The notes under the pieces: generated by a model
Database searches by the model: none
Told to the model about the DNA's origin: nothing
Seen by the model: the letters and a program-made list of their open reading frames with translations, nothing else
DNA from: Pseudomonas tolaasii NCPPB 2192
Lineage (GTDB): Bacteria > Pseudomonadota > Gammaproteobacteria > Pseudomonadales > Pseudomonadaceae
NCBI RefSeq assembly: GCF_002813445.1
Contig: NZ_PHHD01000001.1
Span: 558,001 to 622,000, forward strand
Direction: 5' to 3'
Length of the DNA: 64,000 nt
Program-made: the position numbers and the translations under genes
Part shown: positions 47,604 through 56,681 of the stretch, one piece after another
How the letters are laid out: each line of letters starts with the position of its first letter
Position numbering within the stretch: position 1 is the stretch's first letter

Positions 47604-47654
47604 TGAACGTCCGGCACGGCTTTGGTTCGTTGAGCCGGCCAACAGGGAGCGCAG

Positions 47655-48311
47655 CTACATGTTTCCCAGCTGAATCAGAAACAGCTTGTCGAATTGAAGG
47701 TCGGCCTTGACGCCCTTCATCGAAACGTAATGCCGGTAGTGGTTATACAGTTGCTTGAAAAAGGCCAGCTTGCCCTTCGCCCCGATACGGTACTCACCCG
47801 AGTTGGGGTCGAAAAAGCTCATCCCGCTGCCATCGGCGTACAAGGCAAAAGCGTGGGACGTGACACCTTCGGTAAAGGTGCACTCCCACAGGTAATAACC
47901 CGGCAGGGTCTCGTCGATATGACTGGCCAATACCTCCAGGCCCGTCAGCCCGCTCGCTTCGATAGCCGAACGGCTCGACATGCCGCAGATATTGGGCGCC
48001 GCCGCGACAATTCTTTCGATGCCACGGGCGGACCTGTAGTAGCAGCGATTGAAGGAGCTGCAGTCCACATCGACCTTGTACAGCGTGTCTTCCTGCCCCA
48101 GATACTGTATGCGCCGTTGCGGTGTCTCCGACGGTTGTTGCAGCCTGCGTCGCAACCACGCAAACGCAAGCCCGATGCAAGCGCCATTCTGCACGCCGGG
48201 CATCTCTTTGATGGCGGCGTTATTGCTCAATGCCGAGCGCTGTTTGAATTTGGCGACCCGATGCACCTTCATGCCGATCGGGGTTTTCCAGGAAACATAA
48301 TTAGCCGGCAT
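47655..48311 (-). CDS. YopT-type (C58) cysteine protease domain protein
   Basis: A 218-residue protein with the C58 papain-like triad: Cys45 in NGACIGLAFAWLRRR, His153 in GVTSHAFALYADGSGMSF and Asp168 in FFDPNSGEYRIG. These match the order and context of YopT/AvrPphB-type effector proteases, which cleave host or target proteins. No signal peptide is present. The start at 48311 is the first ATG; an upstream in-frame TTG is possible. It lies beside a zincin-type gene with the same promoter element, and the two are likely co-expressed. Delivery route and target are unknown. Confidence 0.75.
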   Translation of the reverse strand: MPANYVSWKTPIGMKVHRVAKFKQRSALSNNAAIKEMPGVQNGACIGLAFAWLRRRLQQPSETPQRRIQYLGQEDTLYKVDVDCSSFNRCYYRSARGIERIVAAAPNICGMSSRSAIEASGLTGLEVLASHIDETLPGYYLWECTFTEGVTSHAFALYADGSGMSFFDPNSGEYRIGAKGKLAFFKQLYNHYRHYVSMKGVKADLQFDKLFLIQLGNM

Positions 48312-48388
48312 TGGCACTGCCCCCAATGCCTGCGTTGATCCGTGCCACGTTCACCATGGGTCTGCCTCTGCCATTTCATCTGCCTGAT

Positions 48389-48421
48389 GAGATAACAGCT
48401 CGCGAGGTCGGTTTATTCCGA
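48389..48421 (-). promoter_or_regulatory. Candidate ECF-type promoter, copy 2
   Basis: Plus strand GAGATAACAG-N11-GGTTTATTCCGA, so TCGGAATAAACC-N11-CTGTTATCTC on the transcribed strand, 77 bases before the YopT-like start. The two arms match copy 1 at 21 of 22 positions while the 11-base spacer differs, as expected of a bipartite promoter. Its distal end overlaps the last codons of the CobW-family gene. Confidence 0.6.
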
Positions 48422-49375
48422 CTGGTACAGCTGCTGGAAACCCTGGCGAATCTTGTCTTCAGGCAGTTCATCGGCAATGAACACGATCACGCTCTCACGC
48501 GCCTCGCCCTCGGCCCACTCGGTGTCCCAATCGAACCCGTAGAGCTTGAGCACGCCCTGGAACACCAGTCGCCGGTTTTCCCCGGCGATGTTCAGCACGC
48601 CCTTGTAGCGCAACAACTGCTTGCCATGATCTTCCAGCAGTTCGTTCATGAACGCGCTGAGGCGGTCGATATCCAGCGGCTGGTCGGTGCGCAGCACCAG
48701 GCTGGAGATACGGTCGATGGACGGCGCGGCGCTGACCGGGCGCAGGCTCATGCCGGCGTTGAGGTTGAAGCCCCGCACATCGAGCAATTCGGCCAGGTCA
48801 ATGTTGCCGTGGTCGACCACGCGAATCGGCGCGCGGCGGTTGATGCGGGTCAGGCGCTGGCTGAGGGCGTCGAAGGTGGCGTCGTCCACCAGGTCACGCT
48901 TGCTCACCAACAAGCGGTCGGCAAAGCCGATCTGGACCTGGGCGATGGTCTGGGTCAGGTGATGCTCAGCGTGAGCCGCATCCACCAGGGTAATGATGCC
49001 GTCGAGAATGTAGCGCTCGCGCAATTCTTCATCGATGAAAAAGGTTTGGGCCACGGGCGCCGGGTCGGCCAGGCCGGTGCATTCGATCACCAGGCGGTCG
49101 AAGGCAATTTCGCCGCTGTCCAGGCGTTCGAGCAGCAGGTACAGGGCTTTGGTCAGGTCGGTGTGGATGGTGCAGCACACGCAGCCGTTGGACAGGGTCA
49201 TGACCTGCACCGGCTCGGCGCCCAGCAGTTGGGTGTCGATACCGGCGTCGCTGAATTCGTTTTCGATCACGGCGATTTTCAGGCCGTGCTCGGCTTTGAG
49301 CAGGTGGCGCAGCAAGGTGGTCTTGCCGGCGCCGAGGAAGCCACTGAGGACCGTGACCGGAATGGGAGAGGACAA
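48413..49375 (-). CDS. CobW/COG0523 family GTP-dependent metal chaperone (YjiA-like)
   Basis: A 320-residue G3E GTPase. Walker A is GFLGAGKTTLL, the metal-binding CxCC is in NGCVCCTIHTDL, and the base-specificity motif is SKRDLVDD. The C-terminal CobW domain includes LLRYKGVLNIAGENRRLVFQ. The start is TTG at 49375 with AAGGAG 8 bases upstream and no competing ATG; the protein begins MSSPIPVTVLSGFLGAG. YjiA-type members bind zinc or other metals. It is followed downstream by the YopT-like gene and preceded by ybdD-cstA, as in P. aeruginosa. Confidence 0.92.
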   Translation of the reverse strand: MSSPIPVTVLSGFLGAGKTTLLRHLLKAEHGLKIAVIENEFSDAGIDTQLLGAEPVQVMTLSNGCVCCTIHTDLTKALYLLLERLDSGEIAFDRLVIECTGLADPAPVAQTFFIDEELRERYILDGIITLVDAAHAEHHLTQTIAQVQIGFADRLLVSKRDLVDDATFDALSQRLTRINRRAPIRVVDHGNIDLAELLDVRGFNLNAGMSLRPVSAAPSIDRISSLVLRTDQPLDIDRLSAFMNELLEDHGKQLLRYKGVLNIAGENRRLVFQGVLKLYGFDWDTEWAEGEARESVIVFIADELPEDKIRQGFQQLYQSE

Positions 49376-49410
49376 AAAATTCTCCTTAATAACTGAATGA
49401 ACACAAAACA

Positions 49411-49532
49411 AATGTGGGAGCAGTCCCCTGTGGGAGCTGGCTTGCCTGCGATGCAGACAACTCGGTCTTCCAGTCATACCGAGTTGATGCTATCGCAGGC
49501 AAGCCAGCTCCCACAGAAGCCCGCTCCCACAT
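49411..49532. repeat. Nested REPIN cluster
   Basis: Left side: TGTGGGAGCAG then TGTGGGAGCTGGCTTGCCTG, CGATG; right side: CGCAGGCAAGCCAGCTCCCA, CAGA, then GCCCGCTCCCACA. Two units on each side form a nested inverted structure, showing stacked REP insertion. Confidence 0.85.
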
Positions 49533-49559
49533 GGGATCATCGCCAGCCCGAATACCGGG

Positions 49560-49757
49560 TCAGCAGCACTTGGGCCCACCCTTGCCGCCGTAACGGGCCT
49601 CCTGGCGCTCGCGGAAGAACGCCTTGTAGCCCATCACCGGCTTGTCCGGGTGTTTGGTTTGCATATGCTCGACGTAGGTGTCGTAGTCGGGCATGCCGAC
49701 CATCAGGCGGGCGGCCTGACCGAGGTATTTACCAAGGCGACTGATGTCATTGAACAT
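49560..49757 (-). CDS. YbdD/YjiX family protein
   Basis: A 65-residue protein of the DUF466 family, always found directly after a CstA-type transporter. It reads [40 protein letters not shown] and ends KGGPKCC. It lies 15 bases downstream of the cstA gene and surely shares its transcript. It may help transporter function or stability; the molecular role is not established. Confidence 0.93.
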   Translation of the reverse strand: MFNDISRLGKYLGQAARLMVGMPDYDTYVEHMQTKHPDKPVMGYKAFFRERQEARYGGKGGPKCC

Positions 49758-49772
49758 GCTTGCAACCCTCGA

Positions 49773-51839
49773 TTACGCGTCAGGAACCGCCTGGAACGGG
49801 GCTTCTTTATCCGTACGCTCTTTATTGCCCCAGGCGGCAACGCCGACCTTGAGCGCATAGAACAGGATGCTGAATACCACGAACAGGAACAGCGCCGTCA
49901 GCGTTGCGTTGGTGTAGGCGTTCCAGATCACGTGCTGCATCTGGTCGACACTTTTGGCCGGAGCCAGGATCTGGCCATTGGCAAGTGCATCACTGTATTT
50001 CTTGGCCAGCGACAGGAAGCCGATTGCCGGGTTGGCGTCGAACAGCTTGATGAAGCCTGCGGTGGTGGTGCAGATCAGCAGCCAAACAGCCGGCAGCATG
50101 GTCACCCAGATGTAGCGCTGGCGTTTCATTTTGATCAGCACAACGGTGGCGAGCATCAGCGCGATACCGGCGAGCATCTGGTTGGAGATACCGAACAGCG
50201 GCCACAAGGTGTTGATGCCGCCCAGCGGGTCGATCACGCCCTGGTACAGCAGGTAACCCCACATGGCCACGCAGCCTGCGGTCGCGATCAGGTTGGCGGT
50301 CCACGACTCGGTACGCTTGAGCGACGGCACGAAGGAGCCGAGCAAGTCCTGCAGCATGAACCGCCCGGCACGGGTACCGGCGTCGACGGCGGTCAGGATG
50401 AACAGCGCTTCGAACAGGATCGCAAAGTGGTACCAGAACGCCATGGTGTTTTCACCCGGCAACACGCTGTGCAGGATCTGCGCGATACCCACCGCCAAGG
50501 TCGGCGCACCACCGGCACGGGCCAGGATGGTGGTTTCGCCGATGTCGTGGGCCACAGCGGTCAGCGCCTCAGGCGTAATCGCAAACCCCCAACTGCTGAC
50601 GGTTTGCGCCACCGCCACCACGTCACCACCGACCACGGCGGCCGGGCTGTTCATGGCGAAGTACACGCCTGGCTCGATCACCGAGGCAGCGACCATGGCC
50701 ATGATGGCCACGAACGATTCCATCAGCATCGCGCCGTAACCGATATAACGCGCGTTGGTTTCGTTATCCAGCAACTTGGGCGTGGTGCCCGAAGAAATCA
50801 GCGCGTGGAAACCCGAAACCGCGCCACAGGCAATGGTGATGAACAGGAACGGGAACAGGCCGCCCTTCCACACCGGGCCGGTGCCGTCGATGAATTGGGT
50901 CAGGGCCGGCATTTTCAGCTCTGGCATGGTCACCAGGATGCCGATCGCCAGAGCGATGATGGTGCCGATTTTGAGGAAGGTGGAGAGGTAGTCACGCGGC
51001 GCCAGGATCAGCCACACCGGCAATACTGCGGCGACAAAACCGTAGCCGATCAGCATCCAGGTGATCTGGATCCCGCTGAAGGTGAACGCCTTGGCCCACA
51101 CCGGGTCAGCGGCGATCTGCCCGCCCAGCCAGATCGAACCCAGCAGCAACAGCACGCCGATGATCGAGATTTCACCAATGCGGCCTGGGCGGATGTAGCG
51201 CATGTACACGCCCATGAACATCGCGATCGGGATGGTCGCCATCACGGTGAAGATACCCCATGGGCTCTCGGCCAGGGCCTTGACCACGATCAGTGCCAGC
51301 ACCGCGAGGATGATGATCATGATCAGGAAGCAGCCGAACAGCGCGATGGTGCCCGGAATGCGGCCCATCTCTTCGCGAACCATGTCCCCCAGGGAACGGC
51401 CGTTGCGACGAGTGGACAGGAACAGGACCATGAAGTCCTGCACCGCACCGGCCAGCACCACGCCGGCAATCAGCCAGAGCGTGCCGGGCAGGTAGCCCAT
51501 TTGCGCCGCCAGCACCGGGCCGACCAGAGGGCCTGCACCGGCAATCGCCGCAAAGTGGTGACCGAACAGAATGTGTTTGTTGGTCGGCACATAGTCCAGA
51601 CCATCATTGTTGAGCACCGCGGGGGTGGCCCGCCGTGGATCGAGTTGCATCACGTTGTTAGCGATGAACAGACTGTAGTAACGGTACGCAACCAGGTAGA
51701 TGGCCACCGCAGCCACCACAATCCACAAGGCGTTGATCGCCTCGCCGCGGCGCAAGGCCACTACGCCCAGGGCGCACGCTCCTACGATTGCCAGCACCAG
51801 CCAGGGTAGGTGGCGTAGCAGGCTATTATTATTTTTCAT
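49773..51839 (-). CDS. cstA: CstA family carbon-starvation/pyruvate transporter
   Basis: A 688-residue inner-membrane protein with about 16-18 TM helices. The family signature VPTNKHILFGHHFAAIAGAG followed by PLVGPVLAAQMGYLPGTLWL is present, as are QDFMVLFLSTRRNGRSLGDM and FGISNQMLAGIALMLATVV. CstA and BtsT proteins import peptides or pyruvate with protons. The ATG at 51839 gives the normal length and start MKNNNSLLRHLPWLVLA. Followed by the ybdD partner gene. Confidence 0.94.
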   Translation of the reverse strand: MKNNNSLLRHLPWLVLAIVGACALGVVALRRGEAINALWIVVAAVAIYLVAYRYYSLFIANNVMQLDPRRATPAVLNNDGLDYVPTNKHILFGHHFAAIAGAGPLVGPVLAAQMGYLPGTLWLIAGVVLAGAVQDFMVLFLSTRRNGRSLGDMVREEMGRIPGTIALFGCFLIMIIILAVLALIVVKALAESPWGIFTVMATIPIAMFMGVYMRYIRPGRIGEISIIGVLLLLGSIWLGGQIAADPVWAKAFTFSGIQITWMLIGYGFVAAVLPVWLILAPRDYLSTFLKIGTIIALAIGILVTMPELKMPALTQFIDGTGPVWKGGLFPFLFITIACGAVSGFHALISSGTTPKLLDNETNARYIGYGAMLMESFVAIMAMVAASVIEPGVYFAMNSPAAVVGGDVVAVAQTVSSWGFAITPEALTAVAHDIGETTILARAGGAPTLAVGIAQILHSVLPGENTMAFWYHFAILFEALFILTAVDAGTRAGRFMLQDLLGSFVPSLKRTESWTANLIATAGCVAMWGYLLYQGVIDPLGGINTLWPLFGISNQMLAGIALMLATVVLIKMKRQRYIWVTMLPAVWLLICTTTAGFIKLFDANPAIGFLSLAKKYSDALANGQILAPAKSVDQMQHVIWNAYTNATLTALFLFVVFSILFYALKVGVAAWGNKERTDKEAPFQAVPDA

Positions 51840-52012
51840 TTTTATATTCCAGCCAGGGTGGACAGAAAGGACAGCCAGCCCGAGTTTAGCGCTGTTGGCT
51901 TCAAAGGCCACCCCCCACATTGGTCTAGCGCCTTGCAATTGCAAAAAAAGCAGAAATAAAAGCCGGGTGATGGCGCAAGGCTACAATCCTTCTATTCACA
52001 GAGGGTTTAACC

Positions 52013-52381
52013 ATGACCGAGCAGCCGTCTGACCGCCGCCGTTTTCGACGAATCGCCTTTGATGCCAAGACGACGATTGCCCAGGACAACTGGAATTGGC
52101 CGGTGCGATTGGTGGATGTGTCGCTGCGCGGGTTGCTGGTAGAGCGCCCTGAGGACTGGCGAGGGAATGGCAAGCGGCTATTTAACGTGGATATCCGGCT
52201 GGACCCACAGGCGCATATCAAGATGCAGGTGAAGTTGGCCCATGATGATCACGGGCAGCTGGGTTTTGTGTGCGAGCACATCGATCTGGACTCGATCAGC
52301 CATTTGCGCCGGCTGATCGAGCTGAACCTGGGTGATGAGGATGAACTGCACCGGGAGCTGGGTGCGTTGCTGGAGCTCTAG
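52013..52381 (+). CDS. mapZ: PilZ-domain c-di-GMP adaptor MapZ-like
   Basis: A 122-residue single PilZ domain protein. The c-di-GMP binding RxxxR is seen in DRRRFRRIAFDA and the second motif in VDVSLRGLLVERP (D/NxSxxG). The C-terminal helix HIDLDSISHLRRLIELNLGD is identical in pattern to P. aeruginosa PA4608 (MapZ), which binds CheR1 methyltransferase in response to c-di-GMP. Location between cstA and radA agrees with that gene. It may transmit signals from diguanylate cyclases such as MorA nearby. Confidence 0.9.
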   Translation: MTEQPSDRRRFRRIAFDAKTTIAQDNWNWPVRLVDVSLRGLLVERPEDWRGNGKRLFNVDIRLDPQAHIKMQVKLAHDDHGQLGFVCEHIDLDSISHLRRLIELNLGDEDELHRELGALLEL

Positions 52382-52421
52382 CAGTCAACACAGCTCCCAC
52401 AGGGGGTTGCGGTGTTGCCGA

Positions 52422-53789
52422 TTACTCGAACAAGGCATCCAGCGCCTGCTCAAGGCGCGTGACCGCAATGATTTGCAGGCCCGGCGGCGATTCCTTCGGC
52501 GCATTGCCCTTGGGCACGATGGCGCGCTTGAAGCCGTGCTTGGCCGCTTCTTTCAAGCGTTCCTGGCCGCTGGGCACCGGGCGCACTTCGCCCGACAGGC
52601 CGACTTCACCGAACACCAGCAAGTCGTGAGGCAACGGACGGTTGCGCAGACTGGACATCACCGCCGCCATCAACGCGAGGTCGGAGGCGGTTTCCAGCAC
52701 CTTGACCCCGCCGACCACGTTGAGGAACACGTCCTGGTCATGGGTGGGAATGCCGCCGTGCCGGTGCAGAACCGCGAGCAACATCGCCAGGCGGTTCTGG
52801 TCCAGGCCCAGGGTTACGCGGCGCGGGTTGGCCAAATGGCTGTCATCCACCAGCGCCTGCACTTCCACCAGCATTGGCCGGGTACCTTCCCACGTTGCCA
52901 TCACCACGCTGCCCGGGACTTCTTCCTGAGCGCGCGTGAGAAAAATCGCCGAAGGGTTGGAGACTTCTTTCAGCCCCCGGTCAGTCATGGCGAACACACC
53001 CAGTTCGTTCACCGCGCCGAAACGGTTCTTCACGGCCCGCAGCAAACGCAAACGCCCATCGGATTCGCCTTCGAAATACAGCACGGTGTCGACCATGTGC
53101 TCCAACACCCGTGGCCCCGCCAGCGCGCCCTCTTTGGTCACGTGGCCAACCAGAAAAATCGCCGTGCCGCTCTGCTTGGCGTACCGCACCAGCAACGCCG
53201 CGCTTTCACGCACCTGGGACACGCCACCCGGCGCCGATTGCAGTTGCTCGGTGAAGATTGTCTGGATCGAGTCGATCACCATGACCTTGGGTTTTTCGAT
53301 GCGCGCAGTGGCGATGATGCTTTCGATGCAGGTTTCGGTCATCACCCGCAGTTGATCCTGGGGCAAGCCCAGACGGCGCGCACGCATGGCCACTTGTTGC
53401 TGGGACTCTTCACCAGTGACATACAGGGCCGGCATGCGGCTGGCGATGCTGCACAGGGTTTGCAGCAGGATCGTGGATTTGCCGATGCCAGGGTCGCCGC
53501 CGATCAGCACCACCGAGCCATCCACCAGGCCGCCGCCGAGCACGCGGTCCAGTTCGCCGGAGGCGGTGGAGAAACGCGGGATTTCCTCGACGCTGACTTC
53601 CGCCAGGGTTTTGATCTGCGCCTGTTGCCCGGTCCAGCCGGCACGCCCGGTGGGGGCTGCCGCGCCGCCGCTTTCGATCATGGTTTCAGTCAGGGTGTTC
53701 CACGCGCCGCATTCGGTGCACTGGCCGGCCCACTTGGGAAAGGTCGCGCCGCACTCTGTGCAGCCGTACATGCGCTTGGCCTTTGCCAT
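52422..53789 (-). CDS. radA: DNA repair protein RadA
   Basis: A 455-residue RecA-like helicase that helps branch migration in recombinational repair. An N-terminal C4 zinc finger CTECGATFPKWAGQCTECGAW, Walker A GGDPGIGKST, the RadA-specific KNRFGAVNELG and a C-terminal Lon-protease-like domain (VFGEVGLSGEVRPV) are in the usual order. Length is normal. It is convergent with mapZ; upstream is ankB on the same strand. Confidence 0.96.
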   Translation of the reverse strand: MAKAKRMYGCTECGATFPKWAGQCTECGAWNTLTETMIESGGAAAPTGRAGWTGQQAQIKTLAEVSVEEIPRFSTASGELDRVLGGGLVDGSVVLIGGDPGIGKSTILLQTLCSIASRMPALYVTGEESQQQVAMRARRLGLPQDQLRVMTETCIESIIATARIEKPKVMVIDSIQTIFTEQLQSAPGGVSQVRESAALLVRYAKQSGTAIFLVGHVTKEGALAGPRVLEHMVDTVLYFEGESDGRLRLLRAVKNRFGAVNELGVFAMTDRGLKEVSNPSAIFLTRAQEEVPGSVVMATWEGTRPMLVEVQALVDDSHLANPRRVTLGLDQNRLAMLLAVLHRHGGIPTHDQDVFLNVVGGVKVLETASDLALMAAVMSSLRNRPLPHDLLVFGEVGLSGEVRPVPSGQERLKEAAKHGFKRAIVPKGNAPKESPPGLQIIAVTRLEQALDALFE

Positions 53790-53824
53790 TTGAGAACCTC
53801 CAACTGAAAAACCGCGATGATAGC

Positions 53825-54364
53825 TCAGCGCGGCGCCGGGGTCCGGATTTCACCACTGGCCAAGCGTGATGCACTGTTGCCGATCGGGTCTTCGGCATTG
53901 AGGTCGGCGCCTTTGGCTTTCAGCTCATCGAGCAGTTCGACGCGCTTGAACAGCCCGGCGTACATGGCCGCTGTCTGCCCGGCACCGTTGCGTTGGTCGG
54001 GGTTGCAGTCGGTGGCGAGCAGGCGCTGAGCGATTTTCAACTCGCCCTTGAAGATCGCGCCCATCAGTGCAGTGTTACCGCGTTTGTCTTGTACACAGGC
54101 ATCGGCCCCGGCGCTGAGCAGGCGTTCCACAAACGGGCCCTGGCCATGATAGGCGGCGAGGATCAGCGCGGTGTAACCCTTGTCGTCCTGGGTGTTGAGG
54201 CTGTAGCCGGAGTCAATAAAGGTATTGAGCATGTCGATGTCGCCACGGCGGGCGGCGTCGAAATAGTAATCCTGCAACTGCGCCTTGAGCGCAACCGGGT
54301 CAGGTTGTTCGGCATGGGCGACAAAGGCCAGCATGGCCATCAGCAAACCGATGGAAATTCGCAT
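53825..54364 (-). CDS. ankB: Ankyrin-repeat periplasmic protein AnkB
   Basis: A 179-residue exported protein: signal peptide MRISIGLLMAMLAFVAHA, then about four ankyrin repeats (DAARRGDIDMLNTFIDSG, DKGYTALILAAYHGQGPFVE, RGNTALMGAIFKGELKIAQR, GAGQTAAMYAGLFKRVELLD). In P. aeruginosa, AnkB sits beside katB and is needed for full KatB catalase activity. The ATG at 54364 has AGGAG upstream. It lies 56 bases downstream of katB on the same strand and is probably co-transcribed. Confidence 0.92.
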   Translation of the reverse strand: MRISIGLLMAMLAFVAHAEQPDPVALKAQLQDYYFDAARRGDIDMLNTFIDSGYSLNTQDDKGYTALILAAYHGQGPFVERLLSAGADACVQDKRGNTALMGAIFKGELKIAQRLLATDCNPDQRNGAGQTAAMYAGLFKRVELLDELKAKGADLNAEDPIGNSASRLASGEIRTPAPR

Positions 54365-54420
54365 GATTTTCTCCTGCAAGGGGCCGGTGCCCTGTGTCGG
54401 GCACCGGCCGAAACCAACAG

Positions 54421-55962
54421 TCAGTCGGTGAGTTTTTCCGCCAGCGCCTTGACCCGCGCCAGGTCGCCCTTGGCCACTTTGGTCACACCGGTGCCGTATT
54501 CCGGGTCTGCCTTGTAGAGGAACGACAGGATGATGTGCTTGCTTTCGTCATCGGTGGTCGCCAGCGAGCCGCCGAAATTGTCGATCAGGTCCTGACGTTC
54601 TTTCTTGTTGAACGAGCGGTACAGGTCACCCGCCTGCTTGAAGTTCTGCTCGCGCTGGATCTTCGCCTGCTGGGTGCTGCCCGACAGCGCCGACTGGCTG
54701 TAGCGCGCGGTTTGCGGCTCTTCGCGCGGCAACAGGCGGCTTGGCTGGTAGTTCACGCCGGTGCTGGTTTTGCCGACGTTCATCGCACCATCCTGGTTGC
54801 CGTTGTTGACGGTCACCCGCGGGGCGTTGATCGGCAGTTGCAGGGCATTCGGGCCCAGGCGGTACATCTGCGTGTCGGCGTAGGAGAACACCCGGCCTTG
54901 CAGCAAGCGGTCTTCCGATGGCTCGATACCAGGCACCAGATTGGCGGGGGCCATGGCAACTTGTTCGGTCTCCTGGAACACATTCGCCGGGTTACGGTTC
55001 AATACCATTTGCCCAACTTTGCGCTCCGGTACATTGGGCCAGATCTTGGTGGCGTCCAGTGGATCAAAGTCAAACTTGACCAAGTCCTCAGGTTTCAGCA
55101 CTTGTACATATAAGTCCCACTTGGGGAAGTCACCCTTGTTGATATGAGTGACCAAGTCGTTAGTCATATGGCTGTAATCGCGACCCTGTACTTCGGCCAC
55201 TTGTTTCGGGTCAAGATTCTTGATGCCTTGCAGGCTCTTCCAATGGAACTTGACGTAATGCACTTCGCCTTTGGCATTGATCAACTTGTAGGCATGTACC
55301 CCATTGCCGTCCATTTCCCGATAACTGGCCGGCGTGCCGGAGTCTGAGTACAACTCGGTCAATGTACGGGTGGACTCCGGAACATGGGAGAAGAAGTCGA
55401 AACGACGGGAGTCATCGTCCAGGTTGGTACGCGGGTCAGGCTTGAACGCGTGAACCATGTCGGGGAACTTGATCGCATCGCGAATAAAAAAGGTCGGGAA
55501 GTTATTGCCGACCAAATCCCAATTGCCTTCCGCGGTGTAGAACTTGGTGGCAAAGCCGCGCGGGTCGCGCAGGGTCTCCGGCGAGTGGTTGCCATGGACC
55601 ACAGCAGAGAAACGCACAAACACCGGGGTGGCTTCGCCGGCGGCGAAGACTTTGGCTTTGGTCAGGTCGCTGAGGCTGTCGGTGACGGTAAACGTACCGT
55701 GGGCGCCGGTACCACGGGCGTGTACGACGCGCTCCGGGATGCGCTCGCGGTCGAAGCGCTGCAGCTTCTGGATCAATTGCACGTCTTGCAACAGCACTGG
55801 GCCATTGGCGCCGGCGGTTTGCGAGTTCTGGTTGTCGCCGACGGCGGCGCCGTTATCGCGGGTCAGGTTGGCGGCGTGTACGGATAAGGAAAGCAGGCTC
55901 GCGGCGGCCAGTGCCAGTGCGTGGCGCGCCGAGAGTGGCCTGCGGCTCATGGGCATATTCAT
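54421..55962 (-). CDS. katB: Periplasmic heme catalase KatB
   Basis: A 513-residue monofunctional catalase. The signal sequence SARHALALAAASLLSLSVHA directs it to the periplasm. Catalytic His lies in ERVVHARGTGAHGTF, Asn in LVGNNFPTFFIRD, and the heme Tyr in RVFSYADTQMYRLGPNALQL. The ATG at 55962 has AGAGGA 8 bases upstream; an in-frame ATG at 55992 is less supported. Clustered with ankB as in P. aeruginosa, where OxyR induces it; I could not identify an OxyR site with certainty. Confidence 0.95.
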   Translation of the reverse strand: MNMPMSRRPLSARHALALAAASLLSLSVHAANLTRDNGAAVGDNQNSQTAGANGPVLLQDVQLIQKLQRFDRERIPERVVHARGTGAHGTFTVTDSLSDLTKAKVFAAGEATPVFVRFSAVVHGNHSPETLRDPRGFATKFYTAEGNWDLVGNNFPTFFIRDAIKFPDMVHAFKPDPRTNLDDDSRRFDFFSHVPESTRTLTELYSDSGTPASYREMDGNGVHAYKLINAKGEVHYVKFHWKSLQGIKNLDPKQVAEVQGRDYSHMTNDLVTHINKGDFPKWDLYVQVLKPEDLVKFDFDPLDATKIWPNVPERKVGQMVLNRNPANVFQETEQVAMAPANLVPGIEPSEDRLLQGRVFSYADTQMYRLGPNALQLPINAPRVTVNNGNQDGAMNVGKTSTGVNYQPSRLLPREEPQTARYSQSALSGSTQQAKIQREQNFKQAGDLYRSFNKKERQDLIDNFGGSLATTDDESKHIILSFLYKADPEYGTGVTKVAKGDLARVKALAEKLTD

Positions 55963-56248
55963 CGGGGTGTCCTCTGGTTTTTTTATGCACATTCATTCGT
56001 GCTTGCCAGAGGCTAGTGACCTGCGCGCCGGAAGATAAATAGAAAAGCCGTACCAGCCCGATAAAGAAAATAGTGTGGTAACCCCCTGAAATAGCGCGTA
56101 TTTCGCGCGCGATTGGTGGCACTTTGCAAACTATTTGCGATTTAATGTGTCGATAAAAATTAACAGTGTTAACGGTTGTGTCGCGCAAGCCCTCTACGAC
56201 TGACTTACACTGACCTCCACCCTTCTCATCTGTAACAAGGAATAACTT

Positions 56249-56665
56249 ATGGGCGTGATCAGTGAGTTCAAGGCCTTCGCGGTCAAAGGCAATGTGGTCG
56301 ATATGGCCGTCGGTATCATCATCGGCGCCGCCTTCGGCAAGATTGTGTCCTCCTTTGTAGGCGACGTGGTGATGCCACCGCTCGGTCTGTTGATCGGCGG
56401 CGTGGACTTCGGGGACCTGGCGATAACGCTCAAGGCAGCCCAGGGCGATGCGCCTGCGGTGGTGCTGGCATACGGCAAGTTCATCCAGAGCGTGATCGAT
56501 TTCGTGATCATCGCGTTTGCGATCTTCATGGGCGTGAAGGCCATCAACCGTCTGAAACGCGAAGAGGCCGTGGCGCCAAGCCTGCCGCCGACCCCAACCA
56601 AGGAAGAAGTGCTGCTGGGCGAGATCCGCGACTTGCTCAAGGCTCAGAACGACAAGCCGCTTTAA
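56249..56665 (+). CDS. mscL: Large-conductance mechanosensitive channel MscL
   Basis: A 138-residue pore protein that opens under membrane tension to release solutes. Conserved start [20 protein letters not shown], first [19 protein letters not shown] and [17 protein letters not shown], second [17 protein letters not shown]. The C-terminal amphipathic helix follows ([15 protein letters not shown]). AAGGA lies 7 bases before the ATG. Single gene facing fpr, with a shared terminator that has been invaded by a small mobile element. Confidence 0.96.
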   Translation: MGVISEFKAFAVKGNVVDMAVGIIIGAAFGKIVSSFVGDVVMPPLGLLIGGVDFGDLAITLKAAQGDAPAVVLAYGKFIQSVIDFVIIAFAIFMGVKAINRLKREEAVAPSLPPTPTKEEVLLGEIRDLLKAQNDKPL

Positions 56666-56681
56666 GCAAAACCGGCGGGTA

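Noticed and set aside
55963..56248. OxyR-binding site upstream of katB
   Set aside because: Some ATAG-like tetranucleotides occur, but they lack the regular ten-base spacing of the OxyR consensus.
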